Part shown: in pieces, positions 38,042-51,057 of the stretch
How the letters are laid out: the number at the start of each line of letters is the position of its first letter
Position numbering within the stretch: the first letter of the stretch is position 1
From: Rhizophagus clarus
Lineage: Eukaryota > Glomeromycota > Glomeromycetes > Glomerales > Glomeraceae
Direction: 5' to 3'
Assembly (NCBI GenBank): GCA_015698045.1
Contig: BLAL01000229.1
Location: 2,020,001-2,084,000, forward strand
Length of the DNA: 64,000 nucleotides
The notes under the pieces: model-generated
The model's input: only the letters and a program-made list of their open reading frames with translations
Told to the model about the DNA's origin: nothing
The model's database searches: none
Position numbers and translations under genes: made by a program

Positions 38042-39447
38042 TAGGGCTCTGATTGGTTCGGTTTAGTTCAGTTTTTGCAAAACTGATACTGAACTGAATT
38101 AATCAGTATCGGTATTGATGATTACTGAAACTGACCGGTATCGGTATTGATGATTATCGAAACTGATCGATAATTACCAAAAACTGAACTGATTTACCAA
38201 TATTGCGACATTAACTAATAAAATGATTCACAACGTTTTTTATTAAGGTTACAAAAAATAAAGTTGCGAATCATTTTTTTTACTAAATTAACTAATAAAA
38301 ATATTTTGCAATGTTTTTTATTAAGGTTACAAAAAATAAAGTTGTGAATCATTATTTTTTATCAAATTAATGATAAAAAATGTTTCGTAATGTTTATTAA
38401 GGTTACAAAAAATAAAGTTGCAAATCATTTTTTTTACTAAATTAACTAATAAAAAACATTTCGCAACATTTTCTATTAAAGTGACAAAAAAATATTGCGA
38501 AATGTTATTTTTTTATTAAATTAACGATAAAAATATTTCACAATGTTTTCTATTAAAGTGGTAAAAAAATGTTTGCGAAATGCTTTTTTTTATTAAAATT
38601 AACAGATAAAAACATTTTGCAACGTTTTCTATTAAAATGGTAAAAAAACGTTTGCAAAATGCTTTTTTTTATTAAAATTAACAGATAAAAACGTTTTGCA
38701 ACATTTTCTATTAAAGCAACAAAAAAAATGTTTGCGAAATGATTTTTTTTATTAAAATTAACAGATAAAAATGTTTCGCAACGTTTTCTATTAAAGCAAT
38801 AAAAAAATGTTGTGAAATGTTATTTTTTATTAACTAACTGATAAAAAATGTTTCACAATGTTTTCTATTAAAGTGATGAAAAAACATTTGCGAAATGTTA
38901 TTTTTTTATTAAATTAACTGATAAAAACATTTTGCAACGTTTTTAATTAAAGCAACAAAAAAAACGTTGCAAAATGTTTTTTTATTAAGATTAACAGATA
39001 ATCAATAAAAAACGTCTCGCAACATTTTTTAATTATAGCGACAAAAAGAAACGTTTTTTTTTATTAAAATTAACTAACAAAACATTTCGCAATGGTTTTG
39101 TAATTAATTTGACAAAAAACTGCTGAACATTTTTTTTTATCCAATTAACATTTCGCAACTTGTTTGTTGATAAAATACCATCACGAAATGGTTTGTTTTA
39201 TCAAAATAACTAATTAAAAACATTTTTTTATTATATTATACTATATAAAATATTTTTGTTTATTATGTTATTTAGATTCGGTAATTCAGTTCAATAAATC
39301 ACAAAACCAGTACTGAAACCGCAGTTACCAAAACTGATCAGTAAATTTACCAAAAGTTTCAGTTTAGTAAACCGTAAAACTAAAACTGCTCTGATACTAA
39401 AACCGATCAGTACGGTTTAGTAATTACCAAAACTGATCAGAGCCCTA
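38042..39447. mobile_element. hAT-like non-autonomous element carrying a hairpin array
   Basis: Ends TAGGGCTCTGAT and ATCAGAGCCCTA (12-bp perfect inverted repeat), flanked by CTCATTAA and CTTATTAG, an 8-bp duplication with two transitions, as for hAT elements. Beyond the ends both subterminal regions are rich in AAACTGATCAGT-like motifs. Length 1406 bp, no transposase. The centre is a 78-bp tandem array listed next. Confidence 0.88.
38211..39200. repeat. Array of about 12-13 units of 78 bp, each a potential hairpin
   Basis: Unit starts (TTAAC.GATAA) fall near 38211, 38288, 38367, 38442, 38521, 38599, 38678, 38758, 38830, 38914, 38991, 39070 and 39145. Each unit has a left arm like TTTCGCAACGTTTT and a right arm like AAAACGTTGCGAAAT around a TATTAAAG centre, so each could fold back on itself. 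Units differ by point changes. Confidence 0.88.
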
Positions 39448-39885
39448 CTTATTAGAATCGTCTTATTGAGAAAAAGCTAATAATAATAATTTTATAATGA
39501 TTGGATTAATATTATATGAAAAATTTGATTTTAAAGACCTGATCAGCATTTTTTATATGTAAAATTCATGTAATATTAAATAATTTGACTGTATTTTAAT
39601 TATTATGAATTTTAGTAATCAGATTTTAATGATCATAGACTTATTAGAATCATTTTATCAAGAGAAATCTATTAGTTATAAATTCATAATAATTGGAATA
39701 ATATTGACAAAATTATTGTGATATGAATATTTAACTAAAATTATTACAATTTATAATTCTGATCAAAATTACTAATTTAATTATAAGATTTTATTACTTA
39801 TAGTCACATCTTATCATAATTACCAAATATAGACTGTCCCAAATATGTGACTATAGAGAGAGTTAACAGGACCCCGAACAATATA

Positions 39886-41537
39886 CACTACCTACTCAAA
39901 AGTTTAGGACCACCCTAATGATTTTTAAAATGTGCGACAAAAATGGATTTTGTGTAATAAAAATAAGGGATTTTGTATTACAATAATGATAAATAAATAG
40001 TAATCATCATGCGTAATGTTATTTTTTCTTCATTTCTTCGTTAAGTGTAATAAAATGGCCAAAACTCAACTTTCGAACGTGGGAGGGTTATTGGTTTTCA
40101 TGATGCTGGAGACTCAGAAAGAACGATTTCAAGAAAAACTGGCTATGGAAAGACTACTATCCATAATATTATAACAAAATATCATAAAACAGGTGCTTTA
40201 ACTGTTGCTTCACGAAGCGGACGCCCTAAAAAATTAAATGAATGTGATGAGCGATATCTTAAAGTTGTTCTTACCCAAAACTGTCGTATTTCGGCAGAAA
40301 AAATGCAAAAAGATTTTATTGAATCAACTGGAAAAGAAGTAAGCAAAAGCACAGTAAGGCGTACACTGTATGAAATGGGATATCATAGTCGTACTGCTCT
40401 CAGAAAACCTCTCATAAGTGAGCCTAACCGGAAAATTCGTTTATCTTGGGCTCGTAAAAGACGTTTTTGGACAATAAATGACTGGAAAAAGGTTGTGTGA
40501 AGTGACGAATCTAGGTTCACTTTGTTTTAAAGTGATAAAAAAATTTATGTATGGCGTCTCCCGAAGGAAAGTCATGATGTAAATTGCCTTGTTCCGACCA
40601 TAAAACATGGTGGAGGTAGTGTAATGATGTGGGGATGTTTTAGCTGGTATGGGTTGGGCCCTTTAGTAAGAATTGATGGTCAGGTTGATAGTAAAAGATA
40701 CGTACAAGAGATCCTTGGCTATCATGTAATACCATTTTTAGAGCAATTTGAGGAAGAAAATGGTGAGTATTTTTTTCAGCAAGACAATGCACCAATTCAT
40801 ACAAATTTAAGGACACGGACTTTTATGGAAGAAGTGGCAATAACTCAACTTCCATGAGCGGGACAAAGTCCCGATCTTAATCCGATCAAATATATGTGGA
40901 ATGAGCTTGAACGCCGTATTCGAGCAAGAACAAATAGTCCGAAGAATTTAGGAGAATTAGAGTCACTTCTTCAGGAATGTTGGTTACAAATTCAACGTGA
41001 GGTTTATCAAAAACTCGTTGAGAGCATGAATCGTCGAATAGATGCAGTAATAAAGGCTCGTGGCTATCCTACAAGGTATTGATGAATAATTTTATTAAAT
41101 TTTTAATAAAATTTTTTTTATAAAATTAATTTTTATTTTCGTTTTTCTTTAAAAAAAAATGATTTTTTTATTAAGCAACTTCAGTAATAAGCTTAATTCT
41201 TAAATCTGTAAAATTATGAGCTGGGTTTTTTTATTAAGCTATATGTGACAATAGTTTTTCAATAAATATAATTTATATAATACAACTTGTAAAAAAAAAT
41301 TTCATTATTAAACTTAATAATTTTTATTTATTTCATTAAAAAACGATTAAAAAAATAGTTAATATAATAAATTGTCTAATAATTTTGTAAATTTATGATT
41401 TAATTACGAAAAATTATAATTTATTTAGTAAAATTATCATATATGATTTTTCAGTATTATAATAAAATACTGAATGATAAAAGAATCATGATTTTTGTTA
41501 ATTTGCCGGGTGGTCCTAAACTTTTGAGTAGGTAGTG
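39886..41537 (+). mobile_element. Tc1-like transposon, inactive
   Basis: Terminal inverted repeats CACTACCTACTCAAAAGTTT and onward through AGGACCACCC (30 bp) are perfect at both ends, flanked by TA at 39884-39885 and 41538-41539. Length 1652 bp. Perfect ends with a dead transposase mean it could still be moved in trans. Confidence 0.95.
40055..41082 (+). pseudogene. Dead Tc1 DD34E transposase
   Basis: The main frame matches the family from FERGRVIGFHDAGDSERTIS to GYPTRY. Lesions: one base lost after the ATG (40055-40072), TGA at 40498 just before SDESRF, TAA at 40528, TGA at 40855 before the PDLNPI block, and the third catalytic residue changed (NPIKYMW instead of NPIE). The TGA codons sit where Trp is conserved, and GAA to AAA fits the Glu loss, so nearly all changes are G-to-A or C-to-T. 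With the shift repaired the length would equal the 342 residues of the intact Tc1 at 33 kb. Confidence 0.93.
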
Positions 41538-42099
41538 TATATATAGGTCAGATGAAAATTTCAAAATTTACTATGATCAATAAGCAAATTATTTTAAGTT
41601 CTGCTAAACAGACTCTTATTATAACCTTTGAATTTTTTATTCTGCTAAGCAATTTTTTTTTTTGATATATATGTATAAAAAGATAATTTAATTATAATAA
41701 ATATATATATATATAGTAATAGTAAATTAATTTTTTATATCATTGCGAAAAAAAATTGTGAAATTAATTCATTAAATATTAATAAATTAATAATATAAAA
41801 TAATATACAACTTTGGAATTTTTAATTTTAATTAATATTAATATAATATTAATATACTATTGCTATTTTAAAAATAGTTTTAAAATTTGGAATTTTTTAT
41901 AAATATTATTATATTTAGATTTATAAAAATTAAAATATAAATTATTGCCAACCCTTATGAACAACTTCTTAAAGTTAACAAGTTGATTTAAAATAAAAAA
42001 AATTATACTTTAAAATTAAAATCACTTAAATGATAAATAATTAAAAGTACAAAAGTTGGTCGCATTCCACGAATATTAATCCAATCATTCTATAATTTT

Positions 42100-42520
42100 T
42101 ACTGTAGGTAAAAGGTAGATTTGACCTCGCTAAACAACTTTACTTAAGGGAAAAAGGTGATTTCATTTGACCAAAGTGGTGAAACCACACTCTGAAGTTG
42201 CAAAATGAGTTTTTGCAAAAAATTGATAATACAAAAATAACCAATACTTCACAAATATTAGCCTAATCATTATAAAAATTTATACACAAGTAGATTCAAC
42301 ATTACTGAATAACTTTTTAAATATAAAAAAGTAATTTCATTTGACCAAAGTGATGTTATTACATCCTGAAGTTAAAAGAGAAAAAAAAAATTTTTTGGAA
42401 TTAGTACTATTTAAAAAATATAAAAATTGAAATACAAATACTTTTTACAACTGCTGAACAATTTACTTAAACATAAAAAGGTAATTTCATTTGTCCAAAA
42501 TTCATTTTATATATGAGTAA
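42100..42520 (+). repeat. Three diverged copies of a 150-180-bp unit
   Basis: Each copy has CTRAAYAACTTTACTTAA-like sequence, then AAGGTAATTTCATTTGACCA and a TCTGAAGTT motif. A fourth relative lies at about 61310-61385, outside this element. Confidence 0.6.
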
Positions 42521-42692
42521 AATTAGCAAACAAAAAATAAGAATATGAGAATATTATTATAAAAACATGATTTTTTTTATAAATATTAAATACAATATTG
42601 TGTTTATTTTAGATTTTAATATATGGTTATACAGTACATAATATTAAAAAAAGTAAGAATACTGTATAGCATTGCATAAGAGATCCAAAACA

Positions 42693-45073
42693 ATGACCAA
42701 CAAATGTTCTAACACTCAAAGACAACAAAGAAAAAACACTAAACAACCTGAAATAGTTGTTCCTAGGAAACCCTCAGTTATTATTCTGGCTAGAAGTTCT
42801 CCTCCAGAACTTATTTTGCCACCTCAACACATAACTCCTCCTTCTAGTGGACCTTCTGTGACTGTAAAGAAAGAAATTATAGCGAGTAAACAAAAATTCA
42901 CTGAAGCGGAAGAAATAGCTATAACCAAATAAACTGCTTTCGCTTCCAATCTTGTCTCAGAACAGGCTCTCACTTCTGATCTCTTCAAAGAAAATAAAAA
43001 GGATGACCAGGATGAGGATGCTGCCAATCATTCAGTCTTCAAGCTGTGTATTGATTTGCTAACTGCCAAGAAAATCTTTTTCCAAATCAAAAAAAGATCA
43101 CGTTTACCTGTTATGCATCAGACTTGAACAAGGATCATATGGTGACTGATCATGCTACATAAAATGATCTACCGCCCAAACTCAATACCCTTTTTAAAAA
43201 GTCCTCTAGCCAGACCATTAATCAACCGATATCCACACCAAATATGGATGTTGATCAAGCACCAGTTGATGCCAGTCCTAAGGAAACCAATGAACAACCA
43301 CCTGAAGTAATCACACTTCCTGAGTATGACGATAACTTTATTTTGATTCCAAAAACCTTTACAGTATATATGGAATCTAACAACTACCCTCCTAATATTA
43401 CGAAAATAGAATGAGCCCATAAAACAGCCAAACTACTTAAAGATTATCCAGGTTTTGAATATGCAAAACTAGCCTCTCACTCTGTTAAGAACCAAGACAA
43501 CAAGAAAAAGACAATTAAAGTCATCAAAGCTATTTTCAGTAATAAAAATAATTACAAAAAAGTCCTACAAGACAACTTCCATTTTAAAATAATGGAAGAA
43601 TCTGAAGATGGAAACATCACAGAAAAAATAACCTCTTTTAAATTTAAACTGTCTGTTATTGAAAAACTGGTTAAAATTACTGAACAAATAAATGACAAAA
43701 AAGATCGTACCATTCAAGTATTTGATCTCCCATTATATATGGACACTCCTACAATTAAATGCTCCTTTAGCCTTTTAGGAGAAATAGAAAGAATTCATAC
43801 CAAAGTATTAGGACAATATCAACAGGCATATATCTTGTATAAAGATGCCAGTTCAGTTCAATGCTTTTTCTACAAGTGGTCATACTTTATCGGTAAGGAA
43901 TATGTCAGAGTAACTCTACTCTCATTATCTGAAGAACAAAGAGAAATAAGGAAGTTCTTTAGTCTAAGACTCTCTGGCCTGCCTTTTGGCACAACCACCA
44001 ATAATCTTAGACCTATCATTGAAGAAACAAATGCAATGACATGCTTTATATCTAGAAATCCTTTCAACTATAAGCTGATGACTTATGCGTATCTTAATTT
44101 TAAAAACGCTAAAGATAGAGATATTGCCATCATGAAAAAATTCTCTATCAGACAAGGCAAATCCAATAACAACCTGTTTATATCTGACCCTGCAGTACAA
44201 CATAATGTATGCAATAACTATGGTAATCCTAACCACATTAGAGCTGGATGTATAATTTCCAAATGACAATCACGGAAAAATAACATGATTAAAAACGCTT
44301 GGAAAGAAAAATCAAAATCTATCGCTTAAAATACTAAGAAATCTTACGCACAAGCAGTTGCTACTAAACTGAATATGGATAACAGCAATAACAACCAGAA
44401 ATACTGTAATACAAATAAACCCATTGGTAATTCTTCTAATAATCATAAACTTAACTCCAACAGACCACAAAACACAACTTACCATCAATTGAAATCAACT
44501 ACACCTCAACAAAAGACTAACAGAAAAGGTAAAGCGAAGGAATCTGTCACTCCTGCGCAACAATAATATTTAAATTTCTTAGTTGACGACTTAGTAAAAA
44601 AACTAGAGGTTCAAATCACAAAAGAATTTACTGACTTGAGACACCATATAGATTCATTCGATGAAACTATTAACAAATATAAAAAAGAATGGGAAGAGCG
44701 ACTTAAACAAAATATGAGTGGATTGAATACTCCAGCACATGCCAAATCCTCTTTCCTTCCATTTACTTCTAAGAATGACCAAAATAAACGCATTCAAAAA
44801 GACCCAGAATATGAATCTTCCTCATCAGAAGAACAACAATTAAAAGATATGATCCAAACACAACGTACTCTTGTTCAACGCTTTGATAACATTGCTGGAC
44901 GACTTCAAGACATTATTGAAGGAGCTATTCACAACCTTTTAGGAGGTTTTGTAACAGCCACTTATCAACATACAGAAGAAGAACAAGATAAAATTCTGTT
45001 CAATAGTGATGAGGAGCACCTTGTAACAGATAATGAAGATGACGCTGACATTGAAAACAATATTGAGATCTAA
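42693..45073 (+). pseudogene. LINE ORF1 region (RRM-like, degenerate zinc knuckle, coiled coil)
   Basis: The largest open stretch (43592-44266) has RRM-like features (RTIQVFDLPLYMDTPTIKCS; then LRLSGLPFGTTTNNLRPIIE) and ends CNNYGNPNHIRAGC, a CCHC knuckle in which the second Cys is Tyr. Downstream 44636-45073 encodes a coiled coil followed by an acidic end. Stops at 42930, 44264 and elsewhere break it up. It would bind the element RNA. Confidence 0.7.
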
Positions 45074-45108
45074 ATCTTCATATTCCCATCAACTATCAGT
45101 GTGCACTA

Positions 45109-45960
45109 ATGATGAACAACCCAAATAATTCACAAAATAAAAACAAAAAACAAAAAAACTCTCCTCTCTTCTCCTCTAGTCAAAAAACTTTATTCTTACA
45201 ATCAACTAGGAAAAAATTTAAATTTACAATCATGACATTAAATGTACAACATTTAACACAAACTAAACTAGAAGATACTATTGATTATATGTGTCATAAC
45301 AACATCGACATTTTAGGTTTATCAGAAACCAATTTAAATGAAAGAAGTCATCAATTATTCGCCAATTTAAATAGTGATCATTACGTATTATACAGCTCAA
45401 CGGGAGAGAAAAAGGTTTGGGTGTTGGATTCTTAGTCAAAAAAGAATACAACAAATATATTAAACAATTTCAACATTTCAACAATCATGTATGTTTTATT
45501 GATTTATACACCAGAAAGAGAAAATTATGAATAATCCAAGTATATATTAATGCGAAAAATAACGAAAAAGACCAAGCCTTAACTTTATATAATAGAATTA
45601 AATCATGGACTAATGAATGCTTAAGTAATATGAATAAAGACATTATTATAATAAGAGATTTTAACGCCAAATGGAATAACTATATGTTTCTTGATAATTC
45701 CTCTTGAAGATTTAATATCTTTAATTACTTTAAATCTAACTTAATTAAAGAAACTACCATCATCTTTGAAGATGACATTAACAATTTGCATATATTCTAT
45801 CCCCATGACGTTTAACACAAAAAAAATAAATTAGACTACATGTAGTACAATGTCGACACTCTAATTTCAACCTTTGATAGCAAGATTTTGGATGTTAACC
45901 CTTTGATAAAAACAGATCATTAACTTCTTACCATTGAATTATTAATGAAAAAACTTTTCT
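45109..45960 (+). pseudogene. LINE AP-endonuclease domain
   Basis: FTIMTLNVQHLTQTKLEDTI and IDILGLSETNLNE are the first endonuclease motifs. After a frameshift near 45415 the frame continues to IIIIRDFNAKWN (normally GDFN; Gly is now Arg) and KTDH(stop)LLTIEL (the SDH motif). Several stops. Confidence 0.85.
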
Positions 45961-46433
45961 ACAAAAAAAGAAATACTTGACTTCAGAAATGTCTGTATCA
46001 TATTATCTATAATTACAAAGATATGAAAGCTGAAGAGAGTGATTGGAATTGGAAAAATTACAATAAAGACATTGTTAAGGAATTGGAAAGTACTTCAATT
46101 AAACTTACTCCTGATAGAATTAGAGGAATACAATTCCATCATAAAAGAATTGAATTAACATTGGAATTCATTTCAGAATATAATTATTAAAAGCATGAAG
46201 AAGAATATTAAAAATAAACTATTGAAGAAACCTGTGCAATGACATCATCCCATATGTGATTCACAGGTAAAGTAAAAACACTTAAAAGCATGATTACGAT
46301 GACGAAAAATAGCAATTTGGATTTCACCGATCATTCAGTCAAAGGGTTTAGTAATATAATTAAATTTATTATAAAAAAATATACATGACATAATGAAACT
46401 GTCAATGATAACCTAAATAAACTAACAACCATC

Positions 46434-48523
46434 ATGTCTCATTATAACATCCCTTATACTACGTCCAACAACAAGAATAAACCTTATAATTATATAAATA
46501 ATCTGCAAACAACTTTAGCTACTATTGAGGCTAAATATTACCATGAATATTATGAGTATCAAAAGCTGATGATCGAATCATTCATTAATAAACATAATCA
46601 GAACTATAAAGATAATAAAAAAAGGATGATCAATTCTATTCAGAAAAATATATCAAATCAATTTTGATAGATAAAGTCTATTGTAACGATAATGGAAAAG
46701 ATACCTTGTATACAGAAGTACAAGATATCAAAGATCATACTAATCTCCATTTTCAATGTATCACTGATGCCATAAATCAAGAAAAGGATATGACCTTACA
46801 TTTTGAATGGATTCAGCAATATTCCCCTAAAGAAAATATTGATACGTCAATTTACTCTAACCTTTTTACCTATCCTACATTAAATGAATGGATAGAAACT
46901 ATTTGTAATTTACACAACGATAAAGCTTCTGGTCCTTCCAGAATTTTCTATGAAATGTTGAAACATCTTGATCGAAAAAATTAATCTGTATTTCACACCT
47001 TTATTTATGTATGTATTGATTTAAACGATATACCTGATGCATGGAAAAAGGCTACAGTTTATCTAATCCCTAAACCTAAACCTTTCTTTACGAGCTTAAC
47101 GAATATATGACTGATCACACTCTTAGAAACTCCTCGTAAAGCATTTATTAGCTTACTCAATAAACGTCTTAATACTGTGATAAAACAATATGATATTCTC
47201 AAAGGCAACCAATTTGTGGCCTTATTTGGCAATTTCACGTTCGAACCTTTGAGAATAATTAACAAAGTATAACAAGATGCCCAAAAATCGAACAATAAAC
47301 TATGGCTTCTTTCACAAGACCTCAGAAAAGCCTATGACAGGGTCAATATTTTTATGTTAAAAAAGACAATGATAAGATTAAAGATTCCATTTTCATTTAT
47401 ATAAATCATTACATCACTTTTTAAAAACTGTACGAATCAAGTAATTACAGCTTACGGAATAACTGATCTGTATGAAGTTCTTATTGGTATCAACTAAAAG
47501 GAGGTAATTTCTCTGTTATTATGATGTATTTACTACGATCCCCTATTATGCAAGATAGAGTCCAAAAATTTAGGCTATAAGATCAAAATGTCTTCGATCG
47601 ATCTTTCAAATAATTATAGAGATGAATCTACTTTGAATACTGACTTCTTGACGATATCATCCATTGCATTCATGGACGATACACAATAGTTAGCTCCTAA
47701 CCAGAATAACTTAGAAAAAATACTCAAAATAGCAGATTCCTTTTATCGACTAACTGACATTCAGGTCAACAAAGAGAAATCCACTTTACTGCTTAGAAAA
47801 AAAAAGAAACAAGTATCTAAATTGAAAAAACACGACCTGATATAGTTGGACTTTGGCTTTGATACTATCACTATAACTCCTACATCTCCTTACGACTCTA
47901 CTCGTATATTAGGCATTTATTTTGACGAAAGAAATACCTTCAAATCGACGTTAATTCAAATTTGTAAAGAAATTTCTGATTTAAAGCTTAAATTTGCAAG
48001 GAAAAAGATTACAGACAAACACATGATCTATATATTTAATCACATGTTAATTCCCAAAATAGAATTTTAGGCGCAACTTAAAATTTTACCTCCAAATTTT
48101 ATGGAAAATATTATGCATTCATTTTTAAATATTTTCAAAAAGAAATTACGTCTGTTTATTTTTACGCCAAATGCTATATTTCACAAAAAACTTTATAATA
48201 TTAATAAAATCCAGGATAACCAAATACAAGCAAAAATTACCAATATCCTTTTACAAATAAATGACCAATCCTTATTAGGCTGTATTACACATTTACATTT
48301 GAGAAAAATTCAATATAACGAATGGTTACCAAATTCTCTTCTACTCTCGATATCTGATCATATTGCTAAAAAATACAAAAATAATTTTCTTATTTCTTAT
48401 CTTATTTTATTACATATGCGCCGATTTGAGGAATTTGCCAATCATCAATTATGTGGCGCAGTACCGATTAAAATCGATCAAAACCGTCCCTACATAAGAA
48501 AAAATAAGCCAAAAAATACTTAA
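46434..48523 (+). pseudogene. LINE reverse transcriptase domain
   Basis: Recognisable blocks are NDKASGPSRIFYEML, KKATVYLIPKPKP, LRKAYDRVN and the catalytic SIAFMDDTQ(stop)LAPN, where FMDD takes the place of YADD and a TAG replaces the expected Trp. The thumb and connection region continues to 48523 with an open 140-codon stretch. At least eight stops interrupt the domain. Confidence 0.9.
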
Positions 48524-49329
48524 AAAAACTTTTAAGACCTTTTCCAAAAAAATTTACCTCTTTAACCTGAAACCAGTAGAAGAAATTTCTAAAAAAAGGA
48601 ATAAAAATATTATAAAATTAGTTTATTTAAAAAAAAAAAGTAAGAATAAGCACCAGAATAATGATTTAACGAAAAAAAATTGATTGAAAAATAATTAATA
48701 ACGAATATCAAATAGATTTTAACTAAATAAACTAATCAATATATAATTTAAATTCACTAAAACATCGTTATTAATCTTAGAATTATTTATTTATTGAAAG
48801 ATTATTTTTGAATAATTTTGCTGCCTAAATAAATTTTTTTTATAAACTATTGAAAAAAAAATAAAAAAATAGCTCCAAGTTATATTTAATGTAAAATAAC
48901 TACTAATATACTTGCCAAAATTCTCAACTTACATAATGTAAAAACTGGTGGAAAAGTTTGATGGGGAAGTTGATGGGGAGTTTAATATGGAGTTTACGAA
49001 AGAAAAAAATTTTTTAACGCTACTTTTGTTGAAGTAATTTCTCGATATTTGTGTCATATGATCATGTAGCACAAGAGTGATCCTTTTTGTGAAACTTATT
49101 TAACTTAATTTTTATCTAATTATCATCAAATTCCTTAATTTAGGCTAATTTTGTTAATTCCGAAAATCGGCGGATATGATCCTCTTTGAATATTGTTTTA
49201 CATTATAATAATTTTAATTTACATTCCATCCTGTTTAATTATAAGATCCTTATTATTAATTTGTTGTTGGAAACATACTTCTGCCACTCTAATTTCTTTA
49301 AAAAATATAGAATTATGTTCCTAAAATAA

Positions 49330-51057
49330 TTATTAGATGATCAAGGATACTTACTCTCTAGAGAAAACATTCATATTAAATTTGACATTCCTTTTAATGT
49401 CTCTTTAACTTGGTACAGTGCTTTAATCAATAACCTTAACAACAACAATGACACTTTACTTTTAATTAACAACATTTATAGAAAAAATTTTACTTCTGCT
49501 CCTATATGTATTGATAAATTTACTCAAGAATCAGAATGTATCAGGAAGGAAAAATGTTATACTTTAAAACTGATTTTAATTAATTTTGATAATCTAGACA
49601 ACCCTATTATTGGCACCCCTGCTAAAAATACTGACTTTAATGATATTTTCTTTAACTTAGAACATTACAATATCCTTTCCACCACTGGTAACAAATTGGT
49701 AATCAATAGATGTGAAGGATGTGATAATACAACGTCTCTTTTTTCTCCCATCAGACTGCGACACAACTAACAACAAGTTCATATTGCAATATAAAAACAA
49801 ATTTCAATAATACTAACGTACTCTATATTGGACAAGGTACTTCTTCCACCTCTTTAGGTACACGTCTCATCCTGATGGACTACAATACCTTCATCACTAC
49901 ATTTACTTTACAATAACACTTCTCAATCACGAATAATATAACCCACCTTAGTGATGTTGAACTTCCTCTCGTCACATGTCATTCTACTATTCATAACGCT
50001 TTTTCTTTAAATCCTTTTTTTGTTCATTTTGAATACAACGCTAAATCTGAAGAATTATTTACTATTCAGAGACATTTATCTCATCATTGCAATATTACAT
50101 TTTACACAGATGGATCCTTGATCAATGCCAACTCCTCTCAAGTCTCAATGACTGCTGGATTTTTAGTAGTCTCTGATTCAAATATTGTAACACATTCCTT
50201 TACGACTATTATCGAAAATTGGCCTCATCACTCAGAACAGAAATTAGTGCTATCTTATATACCCTGATTGTTTCACCTCAGAACTGTAAAATAGATATCT
50301 TTACAGATAGCCAAAATGCCATTGATATAATCACAAAACTATCACGTTTGCGTCATTTTACTCCTTGTGATTTCTTCAAATTTCCTAATAATAATATCAT
50401 TTAGAACAACATTCATCATTTGATTCACATAAAAAACATATCGATTCGTTTCAAGAAAGTAAAAGCACATACGGACAACGTATTTAATAACCACATCGAT
50501 CTACTGTGCAAACAAGCTCACCTTGATTCATCACCTATGTTAATTTTTAAAGAAAATTTTTTTACTAATATCTCTTATCTTCCTCAATGGAATATTCTAC
50601 TAATTGAACAAAGACTTCATTCTTTTCTCAAGTATTTTAACAACTGTAAAAATTTTATAGACTTCTTGTCATTACCGCAAAACAAGAAATACATCTCTAC
50701 TGTAGATTGGAATTTAACCCTTCTTATTTTTAACAATAACGGTGATAATTCTACTACCGATTTCTCACAACATAATAAAAAACTTTTTAAATACAAAATG
50801 CTAGCTGAATAGTTACCGACTCTGGAAAAAACCAAAAAACAATTCTCCTCCCTATATGGAGATGCAAAGTGTTTATTTTGTCAAGACTTTTTTGAGGACT
50901 TTTCTCATATCTGGACATGCTCATATCACGATACTTTTATTCTTACCATTTACAATAAGTTCAAAAACTCTATCTTGGATGCTATTCTAGTTCAACATCC
51001 TACTTTAACCATTACCATCTTATTATCTAATTTTGAAGCGTTTAAACTTATTTACTA
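49330..51057 (+). pseudogene. LINE RNase H domain and C-terminal zinc motif
   Basis: NITFYTDGSLIN carries the first RNase H Asp. LRTEISAILYTLIV (Glu) and KIDIFTDSQNAI (Asp) give the next two catalytic residues, and VKAHTDNVFNN is the His-containing end. The C-terminus has CLFCQDFFEDFSHIWTC, a CxxC..H..C motif typical of LINE ends. Breaks are at several TAA, TAG and TGA codons. The gap 48524-49330 has no clear coding similarity. Confidence 0.85.

Larger units (their letters stand above)
37613..39700 (+). repeat. 192-bp tandem repeat interrupted by an insertion
   Basis: The marker CAGATTTTAA occurs at 37631, 37823 and 38014 and again at 39620. The first spacings are 192 and 191 bp. The last is 1606 bp, equal to 192 plus 1414, the size of the hAT-like insertion plus its 8-bp duplication. 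Confidence 0.9.

Noticed and set aside
48524-49330. Separate insertion inside the LINE
   Set aside because: Coding similarity fades here, but no target-site duplication or terminal repeat was found; it may just be a poorly conserved linker.
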